Assembly (NCBI GenBank): GCA_024114885.1
Contig: CP099427.1
Span: forward strand, 2,034,001-2,098,000
Source of the DNA: Septoria linicola
Lineage: Eukaryota; Ascomycota; Dothideomycetes; Mycosphaerellales; Mycosphaerellaceae
Direction of reading: 5' to 3'
Length of the DNA: 64,000 bases
Below the pieces are notes generated by a model, which saw nothing but the letters and a program-made list of their open reading frames with translations, did not search any database and was not told where the DNA came from. Both the position numbers and the translations under genes were made by a program. The number at the start of each line of letters is the position of its first letter. Position 1 is the first letter of the stretch. Below, in pieces: positions 1 to 10,571 of the stretch.

Positions 1-202
1 GGTCTCGTGTCAAGCATAGTGAATGCCTTGATTTCTGTGCGGAGCTCCAGCAGAGCGTAACGAGAGCATATGATCAATTCTCACGGGTGCTCAGCTTACG
101 ACTACAGTGGCGCTGTCGGACTCTGTGCATGGATGACCAATGAGTAGCTGAGAGGGGGTAATGGTCCACGGTTCGATGTCAGCATCCAAAGCCAGCTGCT
201 AA

Positions 203-809
203 TTGGCCAAGGCGAGAAACGTGGCAATGTGGACAAGTGTCTCGCGGTATGCAGAGGTTTGTTTCGCAGTATCTTGCGCTCTCGCTTTCGTTTCAAGCCC
301 ATCATCCGACGTTATGCGTGTTTTCAACACCCTGATTGTTGCCGCTCTGGCTTTTGTTCTGGCCGAGGCTTGGTTCATTCGAGATAAAGAGACATGGTCG
401 AGCAAGACAACCAGCTTCATGCCCGAGATAATCGAGTCGTGCCTCAACGACACTCGCAAGATGCTCGAGAACGATCCGACCTGTACGTCACATCTCCCTC
501 AACATACATTTACTGTCTTGACATATCATTTCAGTGAACATGCGATACAAAGGCTACTCGTGCAACGGCCTGTACTTCCAAGCAGGCATGAAGGGTTCGG
601 AGATCAGTGCTGTAGGATTGGAGAGATTCTTGCGCTGCGATCCTGAGATGGCTGAGGCAGCTCGTGCTGGCAAAGACTGGTTCCACTGCGATGTGTGGGG
701 CGGTGCTGGTGGGAAGAGAACGAGTGAGATTGGCTGGTCTCCCGAGGGCCTCCAGTTGTGTTCGTGGGATGAGCCTATAGATCATGCCCCATGCACGGGG
801 AAAGTGTGA
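203..809 (+). CDS. Hypothetical small protein, two exons
   Basis: I do not recognise the family. Exon 1 (203..482) and exon 2 (535..809) join in phase across a 52-nt intron with a GTACGT donor and a TTTCAG acceptor, giving about 184 residues. The N-terminal part has two hydrophobic stretches (around residues 18-32 and 41-60) that could be membrane segments. The second exon is soluble-looking and carries several Cys and Trp residues. The start is uncertain: a branch-point-like GCTAAT followed by CCAAG lies just upstream of position 203, so the first Met shown could really be internal to an exon preceded by another intron. A later ATG at 227 is also possible. Confidence 0.4.
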
Positions 810-1819
810 ACGCACAGATCAGGTGTGCCCCATTCGAGGAAGAGGGACGCTCACAAAGCCCTGCGAGGCAGTACTTCCACACACTTTCAAATGAGCTGCG
901 AGCAACCGGGATTGCCCTAGAAGAGTTGGGGAAGGCACGGGTAAGGAGATTTGTTCGCGATTGTCGCCGTTCCGCTGATGTGTGGCGGATCACAAACATA
1001 TTGCAGTTGTACTGTTGACATAGCTTGCACCAGGGTGCGACCAATTCCCGCTTTTCTTGCGTTTGTTCTCTGTTTGTTGCTTCTGATTTCTTCGCTGCTC
1101 GTCTCCGCCTCTGCCGCCTCCACCATCGCCATCTCGCCAGAGAACGCTGCCTCCTTGCTGGGTTCCCTGCTTTCAATGTGGCCATCGACCACCAGCGCGG
1201 CTCTTCTGTTCGACTGGGTGATTTTCTTTTGCATTTTGAAGGCGATGTGATGCTCGTTTCCTCTGCGCCTGTCTCCGCCACTTCTTCGCTCTCCGCGCCA
1301 CCAGGGTTTGCTCTCGACCCCATCGCCGCACTACCACTATCTGGAGAGGAGGAGAAGTAAAATTGGTTTTGTGCCGAAGAAAGCCGCCAAGGCCTTCATA
1401 TTGTGGACATCGCTCTCGTCCCCTTGGCGGAGCTCGGTGGCGGCATCGCTGAGGTGAGTTTCTTTCAGTGTCTTTCTCGACTTGTTTGCACTCTCCATGC
1501 CATTTGAGGCACAGCTAGTGGGCGCAGTCACAATTTCAATCAGCAGAAAGTGGTTTCAACTCCTCTTTGAGACTTGGCAAGTACTACGCTAGTCAGGAGA
1601 CCGTCAGCGAGCATGCAAAGCCGATTCCAAAGCAGAGCAGCAAGGCTACAAGGAGAAGCAAAAGCAATTGAACAAGAAGAACAGCATGGACGCAGAGCAA
1701 GCTCGAGAAAGGCAACCGTGGATCGACAGAATTCTGATTGAGCTTTCAGAGCCACCAGCGAGGCAGATTCGCCCAATGAGGATTCAGCTTCCAGCACTAG
1801 GCCATGGATGCCTTGCTGT
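810..1819. other. Intergenic, no gene supported
   Basis: Several overlapping open frames exist on both strands, but none has a recognisable domain or a convincing splice structure. One + strand frame (951..1250) encodes a hydrophobic run of about 25 residues, which I regard as chance. The 3' part is downstream of the transporter gene on the minus strand. Confidence 0.4.
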
Positions 1820-3558
1820 CTACAATCGATATCGGAAATGCTGATTCTCGCGATCTGTCAGATCGTCAAAACCCTCAAAACGTTCAGCAATGGTCGTCAT
1901 TCCTCGCTCGTGCCTCCTGTCCCTTTGCTTGTTTGACGTGATGCAAATAGCCCAGTACGCCATCGTGAAAACGATCATCGCCACGTAGGCACCCAGTAGA
2001 CCCTTTATGGCAGTAGGATATCTTGGACTCTCTGCATCAAGGAACAGATGTGGTCCGGCAATGTTCCCAGCACAGTACATGGCGAAGAACACACCGAGCA
2101 CTGCCGCTCTTTTCGTGTGGCCAGCCACATGCACTCCAGGCAGGGTCCAGCAGAGGATGATTGGCGATCCAACAACATTTTGCAGCCAGGCCATAGCAGT
2201 CAATGCGTATCGATGCTCGATGTTGATAGTGAGAATGCCAATCAGACCGGCCATGCCTGGAAGACAGCTGAGGATTATGCTAGGGCAAAGCATGCCAGGT
2301 AGGCGAGAAAGAAAGCCAAAAGCGATGCAGCCAACGATCTCGAAGGCTCCCCCGGGTGTCTGCATCAGACTTGCTTGCAGTGCGTCGAAGCCGAAGCCCT
2401 TGATGAGTGCCGAAGTGAAGTTCGCTACTCCGCCGTTGAGGATGCCGATGGCAGCTCCCATGAGCCAAAGCAGCCACACCTTCGGATCAAGCAGTGCCTC
2501 CCTGACTTGATACCATTTGTACTCGTGGTTCTTGAGGCCAAGGCGATTTGAAGACACTCGCCATATCGCTACTACCTTCTCGTACTCGGAAAGCTGTTTG
2601 GCATTGTGGGGACCATCAGCCAGGAAGAGGATGATCTACAACAGTGTTAGTGGACCATGTGCTTCCCATGTTTCAACGCACCAAGCACGCAGATCTGTCC
2701 TTGAACTGCCTTTGTACTGCGAGCGAGGCAGGCTACAGGGGAATTCTTACCACAACACCCCAAACAATAGTCATGCATCCCACGATGATGTAGATGAGCT
2801 TCCAATTTGGTATCGCGAGACCTTCAGCGTGCCCAGAACCGTACGCTAGAAGCGCGCCCAGAATCGAGGAGAAGCCATTACATGCCAGCCAGAAGCTAGA
2901 TCGCAGAGACTGCTCTTCTTGCTTCCAGAACATTGACGTCAATAGAATGAATGCAGGGCTCACGCAAGCCTCGAGCGCTCCGAGGAAGAAACGGATAGCA
3001 AAGAACCCAGCGAAGTTGAACACGGCAGCCTGTAGCATGCACACTGTTCCCCAGACAAACAACATGCACCCAATGAGTCTTCCGATCGGGTAACGCTGTA
3101 GTATCAGGCTCCACGGGTAAGCTGCAAGAAGCCAGCCAAAGTTGAGTGCCGATGCAACCCAAGAGTAGTCGTCCCCGGTCATGTTTGTATCTTGCTGCAA
3201 CCCATATGCATTGGAGTAGTTCAGCCTGCCAAAATCATCAGTGAAAGGTTGCGAGCCTACGGTCACGAGGATCTCACGTCTGTTTGTCGAGAAAAGAGAT
3301 CATGTAAGTGCCCATCATCATTGGTAAGATCAGGAAGTCTAGCTTCCGCCGTACTCGAACCGCATCTCGCTCAAGCTCAGCTTGGCTATAATCTTGGGAT
3401 TTCTCGAGAAGCTGTCGCCCGAGCTCGTCTGGATCTTGCGTTCTCCCTTTGAGTCGCTGGAGGAGGGTTCTGCGTTGCAGATCCTCGACATGGCCAAGGG
3501 CGACATCATCAGAGACTGGGGATGAGGACGCCTCGATCGGTTTCTCTGAAATCGCCAT
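1820..3558 (-). CDS. MFS transporter, allantoate permease (Dal5)-like
   Basis: Predicted plasma-membrane major facilitator of the anion:cation symporter group that includes yeast Dal5, which carries allantoate, ureidosuccinate or related organic anions; the substrate here is not known. Exons on the minus strand are 3558..3278, 3225..2751 and 2635..1820, with GTGAGA/GGCAG and GTAAGA/TGTAG introns, all in phase, giving 523 residues, a normal family length. A soluble N-terminus of about 75 residues precedes the first helix (motif MMGTYMISFLDKQ). Helix-rich segments follow, including GWLLAAYPWSLILQRYPIGR and the family-like FFAIRFFLGALEACVSPAFI. The second half begins after the central loop near KVWLLWLMGAAIGI, and the C-terminal tail is charged. 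The reading frame is intact throughout. Confidence 0.88.
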
Positions 3559-4501
3559 GAACGCAGTCTGTGACCAAAGGTCTGGACGACAGCGTCAAGC
3601 TATACTTTCGTATGTGCTTGAAGCACCCCGCAGCAACCAAAGATCAGCGAAGATAGGCCAGCCGTGTTATCACACGAAGCCCCACAGTGGGCTGTATCTT
3701 ATCATGCTGCCCACCAAGACGCTGCAGCACATGCTGATGAGTGCTGAGAGTCTGGCGTCGTCTGGCAGACTCCACGAGTCGAGTCTTCCAGCGAATCATC
3801 CGTTCTTGCACCCATCAAGTGGCCTCCCGTGTCCGAGAGGCCTGCTCATTGCACGGAGACAGATTATCTGTCAAGCAAACCGCATGCTCTTATTCAAAGC
3901 TTTCGATATTCATGTACAATCTCTCGTGTGTCAGGCAATGACTGCGCTGACTTGCTGTCCAAAATCTTGTCAGCCGGCTGTCTCGAGCCATCGAGAACTA
4001 CAGCCGCTTCAAGTCATGCTGTTATTCTCAAGGGGCAGCTCGATGCTATGCAGTATGATTTGATCACCATCTTGCCCCGTTGGCAATCTGACCCTACATG
4101 GCCGGTATTGCACACTGTTGAGCTCGGATCTCGTGCGATCGTGGGAGTAGTGATAGTACTACACGGCGTAGTCATCGGCCGTCGAGATACGTATTTGAAA
4201 CTGCAATGAGTATGCCATGTGCTACTTTGCAGTACACATATAGGGTAGCAGTATCGCACATGATCACGACACGACTGTCGTATGCTTAGAGGAAGAACAC
4301 GGTGAGCAAACAGAACAACAACAACACCATGCTGCCGGAATACCACGGCCCGAAGACCGCTTGCCAAGGCTGTCCTCTGACGTGGTTCGCCGAGTTCTTG
4401 ATGTGCTTGAACACACTGTACCCACTTCTCATTTCCAGCTTTCTCACTCCTCAGCTTCCTCACGATGTGCTATCTGGGAGAGATCATCACCACTGGCGAA
4501 C
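3559..4501. other. Intergenic between divergent genes
   Basis: This is the shared upstream region of the minus-strand transporter and the plus-strand F-box gene. Open frames in it are short, overlap each other and resemble nothing known. I see no clear TATA box or operator-like repeat. Confidence 0.5.
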
Positions 4502-5488
4502 ATGTCGGAAGCAGAGGCTGGGATGGGAAGCATATTGCAGGACTTAATGCGGCGATTGGATGATCTGGAAACCACGAACAGTCAACTACACAGCGACAAT
4601 CAGGCGCTCCAGCGGCGTATTTATGACCTGGAAAGCGAGACTACTCGTCTAGACTCGAACTGCAAAGACCTCGCGCTCAAGGTGGACGTACTCCGAGAGC
4701 CCAAGCTGAGAACATCAACTCATCGTGCGCTTGGCACTTTCGAGCTTCTGGAGCAGATCCTCGTTCTATGTCCAAGAAAGCAGCTGTTCCAGCTGCAGCG
4801 AGTGTCGAAAACATTCCATGGCGTCCTGAATTATTCTACTCCTCTTCTTTCAAGGACGTTCCGGAATGCCAAAGACTCTGTATCGCCACAAGTCAATCTA
4901 TCTGAGTGGCAACATTTATGGCCAAGCATGCGACTGAACAATTACTGGAAAGAGACCTGGCAAGTCCACCACAGTAGAGTATCTATTGGGATCAATGTTG
5001 CCTCTGGCGTGGACGAACAGATGACTTTTCGCATCACAGACGAGCTCGCCGCTACATTCGAGTACCGAGTCACTTCCGTTGCTTCTACTCTCACGGCTCT
5101 AGAGAAGATGAGCACGTCTCTCGGAAAGTCGTATCTCACTCAGCCAGCTCTACCAACAAGCGTTTGGGTTTCTTTCTTGGATACTTCCATTCTCCGCAAC
5201 AAGCAAGAGTACCTGCGTGCATGTCGCTCGCCTACCCAGGCGCCACCGAATGTGACGGCGCAGGCTCGCATACGGGCTGCAACTGTCTTTGAAATGCTCC
5301 AGGTCGCTACAATGCTGCACAGATACCATCGGGAGAAGTGGTTATGGGATGCAGACTTGGCAACTTGGACGACGGCTTGTGCTCTAGACGAGGACCGGGA
5401 AACGATGCGCTTGCTTACAGACAAGCCTGTGTACTCTGGCTGGCGTGCACTGTACCCGAAGAGTGGTCACATGGTGTTCGAGACTTGA
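4502..5488 (+). CDS. F-box protein with N-terminal coiled coil
   Basis: Single-exon gene of 328 residues. The first 75 residues form a heptad-rich coiled coil (LMRRLDDLETTNSQL, then ALQRRIYDLESE). An F-box-like segment follows (FELLEQILVLCPRKQLFQLQR and then VSKTFHGVL), the form common in dothideomycete F-box proteins. F-box proteins usually dock to Skp1 in SCF ubiquitin ligases and recruit a substrate through the C-terminal part, which here is unrecognised. I chose the ATG at 4502 because the coiled coil starts soon after it; the frame stays open upstream to 4361, but that part reads like untranslated sequence. The stop is TGA. The coiled coil could serve dimerisation. Confidence 0.7.
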   Translation: MSEAEAGMGSILQDLMRRLDDLETTNSQLHSDNQALQRRIYDLESETTRLDSNCKDLALKVDVLREPKLRTSTHRALGTFELLEQILVLCPRKQLFQLQRVSKTFHGVLNYSTPLLSRTFRNAKDSVSPQVNLSEWQHLWPSMRLNNYWKETWQVHHSRVSIGINVASGVDEQMTFRITDELAATFEYRVTSVASTLTALEKMSTSLGKSYLTQPALPTSVWVSFLDTSILRNKQEYLRACRSPTQAPPNVTAQARIRAATVFEMLQVATMLHRYHREKWLWDADLATWTTACALDEDRETMRLLTDKPVYSGWRALYPKSGHMVFET

Positions 5489-5650
5489 GAAAGCGCATGC
5501 ATCTTGTATCCTGGCTGAACAGCACGACGAGATGTTGTGATACGCAAAGGTGTGTTGCTCGCTTTCATGAAGGATGCATTCGCTAATATATATATAGATC
5601 AAATCATGTTCGACCATCTCAAGAGCTCCGATATCCCCTCAATTTTCCGC

Positions 5651-7398
5651 TTAGGATTGAATCGCACCCGGAGCGACTGGGCCAACTGGGCCACCGTAGA
5701 AGCTGAAGCCAGGGCAGAATGTCAGAGCGCTCTGGTTGACGGCTCCGATAGCAGCGCAGTTCTGGCCAATAGTCAAACCATCGAACACAGCGTTGAGTGA
5801 CTTAAGCTGTGGGCTGTTCGCAGCAAAGCCAGTGATCAGAGGAGCCTCGACCTTGGCGAAGGCTGAAGCGAAGCACAGAGGGTTCTTGGCAACCTGCTGA
5901 GCAGTGTATGCACCGCTGGTGAGCTGGTATGGGTCGATAGGGGTGAAGGTGTTGACCTTGCCCTTGTTGCATCCAACTTGAAGGATCTCTGGAACAGTCT
6001 CGGCGAAGTAGCCAATGTCAGAGACGAAGTATGGGACGGAGTATTCGTCAGATGGGTTGCGCTTGTCTACAAACGTGTTAGGGCACAGGCCACGTGACGA
6101 TCATCATGTCTCGGTATGGGTTGTGCCCATCAGACTTACACCAGTTGTCCGGGAACTTCTCGTGTCCTGGAGTGTGTACGAGCTGCAGAATAAGCATGTC
6201 AGTTCAATTATCACCAGCGACGTGGCGCATACGACTTACCGCGTTCTCTGGGCCCGAGTAGGACATGAAGCTCTTCAGCACGTCCTTGTTAAGGATCCCC
6301 TCAGGGTTCTCGGCACTCTTATTGGACATAAATCGGTAGATGAACGTAAAGGCGGCCTGCGACACCGCAATACCTCCGAAGGGCAAGTAGGCGAAGTATG
6401 GGTTCTTCTGAATCGACTCGGCGTAACGCTCCTTACGGAAATCACGGAGGACTTCAAGGTTGTAGTTGGCAGTGGCAGCGTTTGGCTGGCGGTTGTACAA
6501 CTACACAAAGTATGGTCAGCATGATCATCAAGCCTCGGATGCGGAGCGGTGATCAACATACACTCTTGAACTGTGACATGATTGTCCTCGTGTTCGAGCC
6601 ATACTGGTTCAAGTCACTCTTCAGCGGAGAGCTGTCGGTCTCGTAGTTGTTGTGCGAGCCGAGGATACCGGTGTGTGGTAGACCACCAATGCTCCAACTG
6701 GCCCCGTCACCTAAAAGTAACAGATCGAAGGTTAGCATTGTCTCACTCATGTCTTGCGTGTCTCTGCGCTGCGGCTCTATCGATCTGGGCAGTCAATGCC
6801 GCAGCATCGGCGTAACAACCAGAGACACTTGGATAAGGATAGGTGACTTTGGGCATCGCTTTACGTACCATCCACCCAGGCTCCGTAGTAGGCAAGGAAA
6901 CCACCAAGGTCCTTGGCCATCTACAAACGTGTTAGGGCACAAGTCATGTAATGGTCATCATGTCTCGGTAGGGGTTGTGCCCATCAGACTTACACCGAAC
7001 GCGGCGTTCGTGCCGTCAATGAACTGTTGGATGGTCGCTCGGCCATTATGTGGAATGTAGCCTACAGTCACGAATCATTAGCTACAGATACTGTTGTCAC
7101 TGTTTGCAGAGTCCTGTCTATTACCATGATTTGCCATTGCGTTTAATCCTGGACATTCGCCACGCTCGTCGCCAGGTCCTGGAGCGACGAATTTGTGGTC
7201 GCCCTGATTGCTGACATACTGTGCTTTGGCATCGAACGGTGGTGGTGCGAGTGGAAGAGCACCGGCACCTTGAGGTGAAGCAATCGCCGCCCTTTTGGTG
7301 TGTGCGTTCTCAATGAGTGGTGCCGTAAGCACGTCCATCATGGCTGGGAAAGCCATGACGGAGCTGGCCATGAGGCCTGTCACGGCGAAGGACTTCAT
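5651..7398 (-). CDS. Secreted heme-thiolate haloperoxidase/peroxygenase, paralogue A
   Basis: Member of peroxidase family 2 (chloroperoxidase and unspecific peroxygenase), extracellular enzymes that use hydrogen peroxide to halogenate or oxygenate substrates on a Cys-ligated heme. Seven exons on the minus strand (7398..7125, 7061..6994, 6920..6869, 6710..6562, 6500..6240, 6182..6140, 6066..5651) join in phase to 420 residues. A signal peptide (MKSFAVTGLMASSVMA) is followed by FP. The proximal heme ligand is Cys82 in ECPGLNAMANHG; most family members, including both paralogues here, have Pro-Cys-Pro, so the Glu before Cys is unusual. The acid-base region reads HNNYETDSSPLK, keeping E-x-D-x-S. 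Two of its six introns are near-identical copies of each other (see 6067..6139 and 6921..6993). It shares the intron after the ANHG motif with paralogue C. Confidence 0.85.
6067..6139 (-). repeat. Introner-like intron, copy 1 (intron 6 of peroxidase A)
   Basis: 73-nt intron with a GTAAGT donor and TTTGTAG acceptor. It matches intron 2 of the same gene at 66 of 73 positions, with no gap. Inside is an inverted pair, GGGCACA at 6081..6087 and TGTGCCC at 6122..6128, so the RNA can fold into a hairpin. Equal length, high identity and internal pairing are the hallmarks described for introner-like elements of Mycosphaerellaceae. Confidence 0.75.
6921..6993 (-). repeat. Introner-like intron, copy 2 (intron 2 of peroxidase A)
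   Basis: 73-nt intron nearly identical to the one at 6067..6139, including splice sites. Of the seven differences, five are G or C in the other copy and A or T here, clustered in the middle third. The GGGCACA/TGTGCCC inverted pair is conserved. The flanking exons of the two copies are not similar, so this is intron duplication rather than exon duplication. Confidence 0.75.
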
Positions 7399-9338
7399 CT
7401 TGGCAGTATGTGAAGATTTGACAAGACTAGGGGTGTGTGCTGTAGAGACTGATGGACATGCAGATGGACTGTCACTCATATAAGGCAAATGGCGCCTCCA
7501 CAATTGGTCATCATACACGTTGGTTCAAGCCGTGTCAGCACCTGGCCGACCCCTTCAGTTCTCCATACCAGCCGAAACCGTAAATCTCGAAGCTTGCGTG
7601 GTGTCTCCATCAAGCTGTGAGATCTCAACGAGACCGCGAATCATAGCTCGAGCTGAGAGTGATGATCTCTGCAGTAGGCTGAGTATTGATCTCGCTCTAT
7701 CTTCCAGCTTGGCCCTATCGGTAGTCCTGATCAAGTTGCAGCCAATTGCTGCCTTCATCAAGCAGCCACGAGACGGCTCGTGAAGTGCAACAGCCAATTG
7801 CTGCTTGTTCTGCTTGCAACTCGGCCGTGATGGCGTGGTCCGGAGAATGCCGTGGCAAGCTTACGCTTCCTTCGCGCGGCCTTACAGAGGCTTGGGCAAC
7901 CCTATCTCTGCTCTGTCTTGAATGTTCCAGCGTAGCCGACCACGTTTCTCCGGATCATATGTGGCCAGACCGACGCAGATTCGGAAGAGTCAGGCGACAT
8001 CGATCAAATGGTTTCTTCATTGCTGTTTTCCCAGTCCTGAGACATTCTTGAGATACAGCAAGATCACAGCGCAATACTTACCCTTATAGGAAGTCCATGG
8101 GCGGAAAAGCAGGACTCTCTGGTCAGGCCCTCCGTTGCCCAGACACAGTAGTCTGGCAGTCCGGCTTTGAAGCTGCAGTAAGCAGCCACATACATTCGAC
8201 TAGCAACACAACTAAAAGCTCTACAGCAATTCGAGGCTTACCAAAAGCATGAAGGGCATTATACCGTAGTTGGAGATGACGCTTGTGAACTCTGAAGTCA
8301 CCGAGGCTTGTCGAGCCTCCGCCACCTCCAGAACGCCTCGCCGGCTGGCTTGACGCCAACCACAAGCCACATACCAGCTTTTCGCTACCCCACTTTTTGC
8401 ACTATTCGACGTATTCCTGTTTCAGCTGCATGCATGAACAACGTCTTCTAGGGCACGAAGGCGTGACCTCTAGATGATTGGTGATTGGCCGGTGTGCAAA
8501 GACAACGAGCCATGGAAAGCAACCACATGCTTACAGCATTACGGGTTGTTGACGATGACAGCCTTGAAGCGGTGACCGCGGCGTCAGAAGAAGCACTCCT
8601 ATGAACACCACAAGCGAAAAGAATACTGTACGCAAAGCTCACCAGGGGAAAACACTGATGATCGTCGCTGCACCATGTGCTCCCCACGAGCATCAGTCTT
8701 CCAGGCTTTCTCGAGACCATCTCTACCGCAAGATCGAATCACCCTAACGCAGGATGTATCACAGGCTAGACTAGTATGTATGCTGATCACTGGTCGTGCC
8801 AGAATGCAACAAGCGGAAAGGCTCTTCCGCAAAGGTCTGTTGTCCAGTGTAGAGGAGCAGCCTTTCCTCCTGGGTACCAGGAGTTGCAGCACAGTCCTTC
8901 GAGTCCTCTCAGCCAGCGCAGCAGAGACGTCGCCGCCGGTCAGAAGCTGCAGCTCATTTTGACTGCACAGTCCAGTTCTGCATTGCTGTCTCTGTTTCCG
9001 TTTCGCTCTGCTGGTTCTCCCTCGCCGCGGCCCTCGCGTTCCATGTCATACATCTCAAGAATGCCCTGACGCTCGCCAATAGCCTTCTTGGTCAGGTTGA
9101 GCCTTTGGGTGTGTGCAGCTCGTTACATCCGAGAAGCAACAGGATAGCTTCAGCATCCCTCGTTCAGTCCATTCTTGAGACTTCGAGGGTTTGCTAGAAG
9201 CAGTGTAGGCTCACAAAGGCAGGCGATATGGTTTGCTCTGCTCTCCTCCAGATTGTATCTTCAAATGCTCAAAGTCATGTACTACGTTCAACAATATGAA
9301 CGAATACTGCTCGATCAAGGTTCAGCCCACTGCGCACC
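7399..9338. other. Intergenic, no gene supported
   Basis: This holds the promoter side of peroxidase A (a CTTATATGAG element lies about 80 nt upstream of its ATG on the minus strand). The remaining frames on both strands are short and unrecognised. I see no conserved motif. Confidence 0.4.
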
Positions 9339-9633
9339 ATGCCCAACGATGAAAACCCCAAGACAGGTGAGAAGTCAAGTGATAATCAGCCTCAGCAGCC
9401 AGTGCCTTCGACGACCAAGATCACTTACAAATGCGGTCATTGCAATACCGAACTCAAGATAGCCAGAGGCGAGCCTGTAAGGTGTGTATCTTGAGGGTTT
9501 CGACTCGTGTACAAGATACCAGAGAAGGGGTAAGCATAGATATGAACATATAGCACACCAACGGAAGAGTTGTGATTGCACGGGCTCGACGCTGATGCAT
9601 CGGACCAGCCCGAAGCAATTTGAAGCACGATAG
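9339..9633 (+). pseudogene. RPB12-like RNA polymerase subunit gene interrupted by TGA
   Basis: RPB12 (ABC10-alpha) is a tiny zinc-ribbon subunit shared by RNA polymerases I, II and III. From ATG 9339 the frame shows YKCGHCNTELK, then RGEPVRCVS, then TGA at 9492..9494, then GFRLVYKIPEKG. An intron at 9530..9608 (GTAAGC donor, CTGAT branch site, CCAG acceptor) joins in phase to a last exon at 9609..9633 ending in KQFEAR and TAG. The Cys-x2-Cys...Cys-x2-Cys spacing, the LVYK motif and the FEAR C-terminus are family signatures. The TGA occupies exactly the position of the fourth zinc-binding Cys. Apart from that codon, frame and splice sites are intact, so the break is recent, a sequencing error, or this is a dying paralogue. 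As read, only 51 residues would be made. Confidence 0.75.
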
Positions 9634-10571
9634 ATTCGTGAATACAAAGCGCAAGATGTGCCCAGGTGTTCGATACACCTGCGTACAAAGATGATGATAG
9701 TTCTAGAGCTTCGCAAATTACCACATCCATGCAGTGAGCTTTTCACATAGCCTCTGCTAATGACATATGCCTGGCTACTCCTCTACTCTCATGCCATATC
9801 TGTCACGCCAGCGTTCGAAGCATTGCGTCGCTGTGCTTGTTTGTCATCACCTCTCATCGATGATTTGACCGCTTACTTCCTGTCTGATATCACCGATGAA
9901 AGTTTCCGTGCTTTCCGTCTCGTTTCCACAGCGTGGCTGGTCGCTCACCTTCCTGCCACACCTTCCACCCGATCAACTCGATCAAATCAGAATCTGCCGG
10001 ATGTTTTGACATGTGCTCAATGCCCGACTTCGGAATTTGAAGTCCATCTCATCTCGACCCGAAGAGTGTTGTACGCATATCGAAAGGTCTACAGTACGTC
10101 GGCGTGGGTGTCCCAGAAGTTTCGTTAGCGAACCCTAGTGGCGCTTCGAGGCGAAACTTGTGCAGCCCGACGCAACGTGGTCTCTGCTTTACATTTGCGG
10201 ACTGCTGCAGACTGAGAGTCGCTTCATGGACGGCAGCACGGTACAAAAGAAACCATCATAGGTGTTTCCGGGGGACGTGACAGAGGCATAACATTGTTTG
10301 AGGGAGTGGAGCGAAAGGTCGTAATGGTGTGTCGTGTGTTAGTCGAGCACTTTTTCTGAAAGTCTCATGCGCGACCACTGAGCAGAGAGTATGTATGACA
10401 GAGCAGAGGGCAAGGTAGCATGAATCGAACTCATCAAAACACCATAAGATTATCCGCTATGCAAACGACTCTCCGGTCACTATCTCTTGAAATCTTGTCC
10501 GTAGATCAAGTGCTATTCTCCTCCATCATTTCTTCGTCAAATAGGCATGAACAAGCAGGCCAAACACGCGC
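9634..10571. other. Intergenic with an unrecognised open frame
   Basis: The longest frame (9760..10128, + strand, 122 residues) has a stretch LSDITDESFRAFRLVSTAW that vaguely recalls an F-box, but it is too weak to call. The end of this stretch is downstream of the minus-strand peroxidase B. Confidence 0.35.

Noticed and set aside
10414..10484. Possible 71-nt tRNA on the minus strand (acceptor-like ends GATAGTG and TGCTACC, GAGTTCGATTC near the 3' end)
   Set aside because: Neither the D arm nor a 5-bp T stem forms, and the anticodon stem is mismatched.
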